From NCBI GenBank assembly GCA_937936675.1, contig CALDDL010000282.1:1-28684 (forward strand): 28,684 bases of DNA, read 5' to 3'. Both the position numbers and the translations under genes were made by a program. Shown here one piece after another: positions 23,889-28,684 of the stretch. The stretch comes from an uncultured bacterium. Its GTDB lineage: Bacteria; Bacteroidota; Ignavibacteria; Ignavibacteriales; Melioribacteraceae. Below the pieces are notes generated by a model. It saw nothing but the letters and a program-made list of their open reading frames with translations, did no database searches and was not told the DNA's origin. The first letter of the stretch is position 1; each line of letters starts with the position of its first letter.

Positions 23889-25175
23889 TTATACCCAACC
23901 TCTATCACGGCATGCTTGAGCTACACGATTAATAGATATTACATAAGCAGCGTCACGCATAAACATCTTTCTCTTTGATGCTAAATCACTTACTGCATGG
24001 AAAGCAGAAGTCATTTTAGAATCTAATTTAGTGAGTACTTCTTCTTTTTCCCAATAATAATTCATATTACATTGAACTTGTTCAAAATAAGAACAAGTAA
24101 CTCCACCGGCATTTGCCAAGAAATCAGGAATTACAAAAATGCCTTTATCTTGTAAAATTTTGTCTGCTTCAGGAGTTGTTGGTCCATTAGCGCCTTCTGC
24201 TAATATTTTTACTTTGTTGCTTATCTTAACAGCATTATCGCCTCTTACCTGATTTTCTAATGCAGCAGGGATAAGAATATCAACTTCCTGTTCAATCCAA
24301 ATATCACCGCCAAGAATTTCATAACCTAATTCTTTTGCTTTATCTTTATCTATTCCACCAAATTTGTTTGTGATACTTCTGAGTACATTTAAATCTATTC
24401 CATCAGCTTTTTTGAATGTATAAGATGCTTGATCTTCCTGATCCCAGCAAGATACACAAACAACTTTACCACCAAGTTGCGTATAGAGTTCAATAGCATA
24501 TTGTGCAACATTGCCAAAACCCTGAACACTTGCAGAGGTCTTTGTTATATCAATGTTTAATTGTTTTAGAGCTTCTCTTACTGTATAGATAACTCCATAA
24601 CCTGTTGCTTCAGTTCTGCCTAATGAACCACCCATTCCAACAGGTTTTCCTGTTATAAAACCAGGATACTTGGCTCCATGAATTGTTTCAAATTCATCTA
24701 ACATCCATAACATATGCTGACCATTAGTCATTACATCAGGAGCAGGAACATCATTCAATGGACCGACATTTTTTGCTAATTGCCTTACCCATCCACGGCA
24801 AATATTCTCTTGTTCGCGCATCGAAAGGTTATGTGGATCACATATTACTCCACCTTTCCCTCCGCCTAATGGAATATTAACAACTGCACATTTCCAAGTC
24901 ATCCATGTTGCTAATGCTTTAACCGTATCGACAGTCTCCTGTGGATGAAATCTAATTCCCCCTTTTGCAGGACCGCGTGCATCATTATGCTGAACTCTGA
25001 ATCCTTTAAATATTTTTACACTTCCATCATCCATCTTAACCGGAATACTGAAATGATATTCGCGAAGTGGATTTCTTAATAGTTGACGAGTAGAATCATC
25101 AAGATTGAGAATATCAGCTACTTTGTCAAACTGTGCTTGTGCCATTTCAAAAGCATTAAAATCTTTACTTGACAT
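23889..25175 (-). CDS. gdhA: Glutamate dehydrogenase
   Basis: A 428-aa hexameric-type (small subunit) glutamate dehydrogenase. Substrate motifs are GPAKGGIRFHP and PLGGGKGG with the catalytic-site lysines, the acid is Asp147 in VPAPDVMTNG, and the Rossmann loop is VQGFGNVAQ. ILAEGANGPTTPEAD and IPDFLANAGGV complete the NAD(P) side. It interconverts glutamate with 2-oxoglutarate and ammonia. The coenzyme and net direction are not certain from sequence. I start at ATG 25175 because GAGG lies six bases before it. An in-frame TTG at 25187 is part of that ribosome-binding site (TTGAGG). A long structured leader (25205-25275) precedes it and a strong terminator follows, so it is monocistronic and probably regulated by RNA or an operator. 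Confidence 0.95.
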   Translation of the reverse strand: MSSKDFNAFEMAQAQFDKVADILNLDDSTRQLLRNPLREYHFSIPVKMDDGSVKIFKGFRVQHNDARGPAKGGIRFHPQETVDTVKALATWMTWKCAVVNIPLGGGKGGVICDPHNLSMREQENICRGWVRQLAKNVGPLNDVPAPDVMTNGQHMLWMLDEFETIHGAKYPGFITGKPVGMGGSLGRTEATGYGVIYTVREALKQLNIDITKTSASVQGFGNVAQYAIELYTQLGGKVVCVSCWDQEDQASYTFKKADGIDLNVLRSITNKFGGIDKDKAKELGYEILGGDIWIEQEVDILIPAALENQVRGDNAVKISNKVKILAEGANGPTTPEADKILQDKGIFVIPDFLANAGGVTCSYFEQVQCNMNYYWEKEEVLTKLDSKMTSAFHAVSDLASKRKMFMRDAAYVISINRVAQACRDRGWV

Positions 25176-25181
25176 ACAAAA

Positions 25182-25185
25182 CCTC
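25182..25185 (-). promoter_or_regulatory. Ribosome-binding site deciding the gdhA start
   Basis: GAGG on the minus strand, 6-nt spacer, then ATG at 25175. It overlaps an in-frame TTG at 25187, which is therefore not taken as the start. Confidence 0.7.
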
Positions 25186-25204
25186 AAACTGTTTTTTTAT
25201 AATG

Positions 25205-25275
25205 GTCGGAAATATTACATTAAGATTGTTTTATCCAATAACTCATCATATTTCCGACTTGATTAATGTTATTGG
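25205..25275 (-). promoter_or_regulatory. Interlocking inverted repeats in the gdhA leader; possible pseudoknot RNA
   Basis: On the minus strand the order is CCAATAAC (25268-25275), GTCGGAAATAT (25248-25258), GTTATTGG (25235-25242), ATATTTCCGAC (25205-25215). The first pairs with the third (8 bp) and the second with the fourth (11 bp, perfect), which is H-type pseudoknot topology with loops of 9, 5 and 19 nt. It ends 29 nt before the gdhA ATG, and a promoter candidate ends just upstream. The same repeats could be a protein operator. Confidence 0.5.
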
Positions 25276-25282
25276 TACAAGT

Positions 25283-25312
25283 AAAATATAGACTTAAAAA
25301 CTATTAAGCAAT
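25283..25312 (-). promoter_or_regulatory. Candidate gdhA promoter
   Basis: On the minus strand, ATTG (25309-25312), 18-nt spacer, TATATTTT (25283-25290), near the TTTG/TAnnTTTG pattern. It predicts transcription starting around 25276-25279, so the transcript would begin at the repeat element. Confidence 0.4.
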
Positions 25313-25335
25313 TGAAAACGATATATTATTTTACT

Positions 25336-25367
25336 TTTGTATTAATCATATTCTTAGATTAAATTGT
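25336..25367 (+). promoter_or_regulatory. Candidate promoter of the prolyl oligopeptidase gene
   Basis: TTTG (25336-25339), 20-nt spacer, TAAATTGT (25360-25367). A weak -7 match, but correctly placed about 33 nt before the ATG. AT-rich context lowers confidence. Confidence 0.35.
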
Positions 25368-25399
25368 AAGATAAATTATATCACATTTGGGGTAAAAAA

Positions 25400-27520
25400 A
25401 TGAAAATAAGACTGTCACTTCTAATATCCTTTATCATATTAAATATTGCGATTTTAGCTCAGAATCCCCCTATTAAGTACCCGGAGACTAAAAAATCAGA
25501 TCATGTAGATAATTATTTTGGCACTCAAATTCCCGATCCGTATCGTTGGTTAGAAACAACCGATCCAGCTGTTCTAAATCCATGGGTTGAAGCACAAAAC
25601 AAAGTAACGGAAGATTACCTTTCCGCTATACCTTTTAGAGAAAAAATAAAGAATTACCTTACAAAACTTTGGAATTATGAACGTTATTCCTCACCTTTTA
25701 AGGTTGGTGATTACTACGTTTTCTCTAAAAATGACGGTCTTCAAGAGCAAAGCGTTTATTATATTCAAAAAGGATTAGACGCTGCTCCTGAAGTTTTAAT
25801 CGATCCGAATAAACTTTCTACAGACGGTTCGGTAAGTTTAGCTGGTTTATATTTTTCAAATGATAATAACTATTTTAGTTACGGAATATCCAAAGGCGGT
25901 TCAGATTGGAATGAATTCTTTGTAGTTGATTTAAAATCCAAACTACCAACTGAAGATCATATCGTATGGTCAAAATTTTCAGGAAATGCTTGGTATAGAG
26001 ATGGTTTCTTTTATGGTAGATATGACGAACCAAAAGCGGGAGAAGAACTTAAAGCGACAAACGAATTTAAAAAATTATATTATCATAAAGTATGTTCACC
26101 TCAATCTGAAGATGTCCTAATTCTTGAAGATAAAGAACATCCTAAATATGGATTTGGTGCAAGCGTATCTGATGACCAAAAATACTTAATTATTTCAGTA
26201 TCCGAAGGCTCTTCGTCTAATAATTTAATCTACTACAAAAATTTAGAAACAGATTCTGAAATCGTAAAATTGATTGATAAGTTTACGGGTAATTATAGTT
26301 TTATCGACAATAAAGATGATAAGTTTTATTTAGAGACAAACGATGGAGCACCAAATAATAAAATAATTTTAATCGATCTTAAAAATCCTTCAAAAGAAAA
26401 TTGGAAAACGATTATTCCAGAAACTAAAGAAGTTATAAAAAGTGTAAGCAGATTAAACAATAAATTTATTGTTACTTACCTAAAAGATGCATATAGCCAA
26501 GTAAAAGTATTTGATGATAACGGAAAATTCTTATATGATATAGAATTACCTGCAATCGGTAATGTCTCTGGATTCAGCGGCAAAAACGATGACACAGAAA
26601 CATTCTATACATTTACCAGCTTTAATTTCGCTCCAACTATTTACAAATATTCCATCATAGATAATAAGAGTGAACTATTTAGAAAAACAAATTTACCAAT
26701 CGATACAGATAATTTTGAAGTAAAACAAGTTTTCTATCCAAGCAAAGATGGTACGAAAATCCCGATGTTTTTGGTTTATAAAAAGGGATTAGTACTTGAT
26801 GGAAACAATCCTACACTGCTTTATGCTTATGGCGGATTCAATATTGCAATGCAACCTTCATTCTCTGTTGCTCGATTAGCTCTTCTGAATAGTGGTGTAG
26901 TTTATGCAATGGCAAATCTTAGAGGCGGAAGCGAATATGGAGAAGATTGGCATAAAGCAGGTATGCTCGAGAATAAACAAAATGTGTTCGATGATTTTAT
27001 TTCTGCTGCAGAATATTTAGTTAAAGAAAAATATACTAATCCTAATAAATTAGCAATTCAAGGAGGGTCTAATGGTGGGTTATTAGTAGGTGCAGTTATT
27101 AATCAACGTCCCGATTTATTCAAAGTTGCTTTCCCTGCAGTAGGTGTAATGGATATGCTTCGCTTTCATAAATTCACAATTGGATGGGCTTGGGTAACAG
27201 AATATGGCTCAAGCGACTTAAAAGATCAATTCGATTATTTAATAAAATATTCACCGCTTCATACAATAAAAAAAGGTGTTGATTACCCTGCAGTATTAAT
27301 TACTACGGCTGATCATGACGATCGAGTTTTCCCGGCTCATTCTTTTAAGTATGCTGCAGAATTGCAAAATAGCGCATCTGATAAAAATCCTAAACTTATT
27401 CGTATTGAAACTAAGGTGGGTCATGGTGCAGGTACGAGTACTTCTAAATCAATTGAACTAAATGCGGATATATTTTCATTTTTATTTTATAATCTTGGTG
27501 TTACACCGGTCTTAGATTAA
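25400..27520 (+). CDS. Prolyl oligopeptidase, S9A family, exported
   Basis: A 706-aa serine peptidase. Residues 1-20 are a signal peptide (SLLISFIILNIAILA then Q), so it works in the periplasm or outside. YPETKKSDHVDNYFG and PDPYRWLE are the characteristic N-terminal S9A motifs. About 80-440 is the seven-bladed propeller that limits access to small peptides. The catalytic alpha/beta domain carries MANLRGGSEYGEDWHKAG, Ser557 in QGGSNGG, the Asp640-Asp641 acid in ADHDDRV and His675 in VGHGAG. It cleaves after proline in short peptides. Length and motifs match the family closely. GGGG sits eight bases before the ATG. A small PGPGW gene follows after 3 nt, probably in the same transcript. Confidence 0.95.
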   Translation: MKIRLSLLISFIILNIAILAQNPPIKYPETKKSDHVDNYFGTQIPDPYRWLETTDPAVLNPWVEAQNKVTEDYLSAIPFREKIKNYLTKLWNYERYSSPFKVGDYYVFSKNDGLQEQSVYYIQKGLDAAPEVLIDPNKLSTDGSVSLAGLYFSNDNNYFSYGISKGGSDWNEFFVVDLKSKLPTEDHIVWSKFSGNAWYRDGFFYGRYDEPKAGEELKATNEFKKLYYHKVCSPQSEDVLILEDKEHPKYGFGASVSDDQKYLIISVSEGSSSNNLIYYKNLETDSEIVKLIDKFTGNYSFIDNKDDKFYLETNDGAPNNKIILIDLKNPSKENWKTIIPETKEVIKSVSRLNNKFIVTYLKDAYSQVKVFDDNGKFLYDIELPAIGNVSGFSGKNDDTETFYTFTSFNFAPTIYKYSIIDNKSELFRKTNLPIDTDNFEVKQVFYPSKDGTKIPMFLVYKKGLVLDGNNPTLLYAYGGFNIAMQPSFSVARLALLNSGVVYAMANLRGGSEYGEDWHKAGMLENKQNVFDDFISAAEYLVKEKYTNPNKLAIQGGSNGGLLVGAVINQRPDLFKVAFPAVGVMDMLRFHKFTIGWAWVTEYGSSDLKDQFDYLIKYSPLHTIKKGVDYPAVLITTADHDDRVFPAHSFKYAAELQNSASDKNPKLIRIETKVGHGAGTSTSKSIELNADIFSFLFYNLGVTPVLD

Positions 27521-27523
27521 TTT

Positions 27524-27751
27524 ATGAGGTTTAATTCTCTAAAACAAATAAGACGTATTTTTATTGCGATCATTGGTGGTACTATTCTTTTGATAGGTAT
27601 TATTTTAATATTCCTTCCGGGACCTGCACTAATTGTAATCCCGGTAGGATTATCTATTCTCGCTACTGAATTTGTTTGGGCAAAGATTTTAGTCGATAAA
27701 TTCAAGCATAGATTCGAATCGTTCAAAGACAAATTCAAAACAAAGAAATAA
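27524..27751 (+). CDS. PGPGW-family small membrane protein
   Basis: A 75-aa protein with two close hydrophobic stretches around FLPGPALIVIPVGLSILATE (31-50), the hallmark of the PGPGW (putative transmembrane) family, usually FLPGPG followed by a GLxILAxE/W segment. A basic tail (KHRFESFKDKFKTKK) probably faces the cytoplasm. The function is unknown. It starts three bases after the peptidase stop, with no clear ribosome-binding site of its own, so it is probably translated by coupling. Its stop is immediately followed by the stop of the convergent aldehyde dehydrogenase gene. A frame on the opposite strand (27517-27738) is its shadow. Confidence 0.8.
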   Translation: MRFNSLKQIRRIFIAIIGGTILLIGIILIFLPGPALIVIPVGLSILATEFVWAKILVDKFKHRFESFKDKFKTKK

Positions 27752-28684
27752 TTATTTTCTTTCGAGCATTCGAGGGACTATCTTTAGTAAATTTATTAAT
27801 CCGCTTATTTTTTTACCAAGACTCTTTCCATAAAGGAATTGAAGTAGTCCACTCATACCAGTATATAATTTTTCAGAGTATGGATGCCACCAAAGATTTT
27901 TGGGTAGAAACCCTATCAAATCATTTACTATATACTGCGGTTGCGTCATTTCGTCAAAACCCAATTTCCCATGCGTTCTTCCTATTCCCGATTGCTTAAA
28001 ACCCCCCCATGATGTTTCTGCTAGTCCATGACTCATTAAATGGTCATTAATAGTTACAACACCCGCCTTAATTTTTTTAGCTATTTCATTAGCTCTATTT
28101 TTATTCTTTGACCAAACTGACGCAGTTAATCCTAAATAGGAATCATTCGCTAATTTAATTGCTTCATCGTCAGATGAAAATTTCATAATTCCTACTACAG
28201 GTCCAAATGTTTCATCCTTCATTAAATCCATATTATGATTTACATCTATAATAACCTTTGCCGGAAGCAAGTTATTCTCTCCTCTTTGAGATTGAGCAAA
28301 AAGTTTGGCTCCATCTTTTAATGCAGATTCAATATGTTCATTAACAATTTTAATCTGATTTTGGGTTGTCATTCCTCCGATATCATAATCTAATGAAAGA
28401 CTATCTCCAATTCTTAATTTTTCTACTCGCACTTTTAATTTGGATAAAAACTCATCATAAATTTTTTCATGTACATAAATTCTTTCCACTCCACCACATG
28501 ATTGACCTGAATTCTGAAAACCAGCCCAAATAGCTCCACCCACCGCTCTATCAAGATCGGTATCTTCGAGAACTATCATCGGATCATTCCCGCCAAGTTC
28601 TAAACATACAGGAGTTAATGTTTCACTTGCCTTCTTCATTAATACCTTTCCTACTGCCACCGATCCCGTGAAAAACAATTTATC
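27752..28684 (-). CDS. Aldehyde dehydrogenase (partial, N-terminus off the right edge)
   Basis: About 310 residues of the C-terminal part of a usual 450-500 aa enzyme; the frame is open to the last base and begins DKLFFTGSVAVG, the NAD-binding turn. Catalytic parts present are the glutamate in LELGGNDP and the nucleophile Cys in NSGQSCGGVERIYV. KDETFGPVVGIMKF and TINDHLMSHGLAETSWGGFK follow. The protein oxidises an aldehyde to an acid with NAD(P); the substrate is unknown. The C-terminus beyond about residue 245 of the fragment carries a hydrophobic/basic tail (DLIGFLPKNLWWHPYSEK to the end) that may attach it to the membrane, as in some fatty-aldehyde dehydrogenases; this is inference. It converges on the PGPGW gene with no gap. 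Confidence 0.92.
   Translation of the reverse strand, partial: DKLFFTGSVAVGKVLMKKASETLTPVCLELGGNDPMIVLEDTDLDRAVGGAIWAGFQNSGQSCGGVERIYVHEKIYDEFLSKLKVRVEKLRIGDSLSLDYDIGGMTTQNQIKIVNEHIESALKDGAKLFAQSQRGENNLLPAKVIIDVNHNMDLMKDETFGPVVGIMKFSSDDEAIKLANDSYLGLTASVWSKNKNRANEIAKKIKAGVVTINDHLMSHGLAETSWGGFKQSGIGRTHGKLGFDEMTQPQYIVNDLIGFLPKNLWWHPYSEKLYTGMSGLLQFLYGKSLGKKISGLINLLKIVPRMLERK

Noticed and set aside
25176..25187. TTG start for glutamate dehydrogenase at 25187
   Set aside because: It overlaps the GAGG ribosome-binding site of the ATG at 25175, and the added residues MRFC are unlike the family.
27517..27738. Minus-strand frame opposite the PGPGW gene
   Set aside because: The plus-strand product carries the family signature; the antisense product does not resemble a protein family.
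1..28684. CRISPR arrays, tRNA or rRNA genes, transposases, prophage genes
   Set aside because: No regularly spaced repeats, no cloverleaf-like sequences in the short spacers and no recombinase or phage-like reading frames were seen.

Overview
The window is AT-rich (about two thirds A+T by eye), gene-dense chromosomal DNA with no mobile elements, CRISPR arrays, tRNAs or rRNAs that I can see. Several features point to the Bacteroidota/Chlorobiota/Ignavibacteriota superphylum, most likely an Ignavibacteria-like organism. The housekeeping sigma factor is short, about 286 aa, and lacks region 1.1. There is a small histone H1-like protein of a family typical of Bacteroidota. Several intergenic regions carry promoter-like TTTG...TAnnTTTG pairs rather than a clear E. 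coli consensus. The lineage call is inference from protein character, not a database result.

Left part, 1-6578, all minus strand: an alpha/beta hydrolase, the biotin transporter component BioY, a large membrane Fe-S oxidoreductase of the ETF:menaquinone oxidoreductase type, a histone H1-like protein followed by a terminator, a CapA-family protein, an MFS exporter and a tRNA-dihydrouridine synthase cut by the left edge. Genes abut or overlap by a few bases, so they are probably read in one or two operons. On the plus strand, 6697-8465 holds a three-gene operon: a HisA-like paralog, a cyclic-nucleotide-binding protein and a universal stress protein. Then come a membrane-anchored TPR protein and a glycoside hydrolase lipoprotein (minus), followed by thioredoxin, the primary sigma factor (TTG start) and a large class V PLP enzyme (plus).

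Centre, 13707-20577, minus strand: a complete, tightly overlapping histidine operon in the order hisG-D-C-B-H-A-F-IE. It is preceded by a previously unlisted 19-codon leader peptide with four consecutive His codons, a perfect 12-bp-arm terminator and a sequence that could form an antiterminator, which is a textbook-shaped transcription attenuator. The only pathway step without an evident gene is histidinol-phosphate phosphatase. HisB has an N-terminal extension that resembles an eroded HAD phosphatase.

Right part, 20578-28684: a 1062-aa PEP/pyruvate-binding multidomain protein with no phosphohistidine domain and a nucleotidyltransferase-like tail, glutamate dehydrogenase with a possible pseudoknot in its 5' leader, a secreted prolyl oligopeptidase, a small PGPGW membrane protein and an aldehyde dehydrogenase cut by the right edge. 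Themes are amino-acid and nitrogen metabolism (His operon, glutamate dehydrogenase), redox and energy metabolism, and stress signalling. The strongest candidates for new biology are the his attenuator, the gdhA leader RNA, the HisA paralog operon and the degenerate HisB extension.
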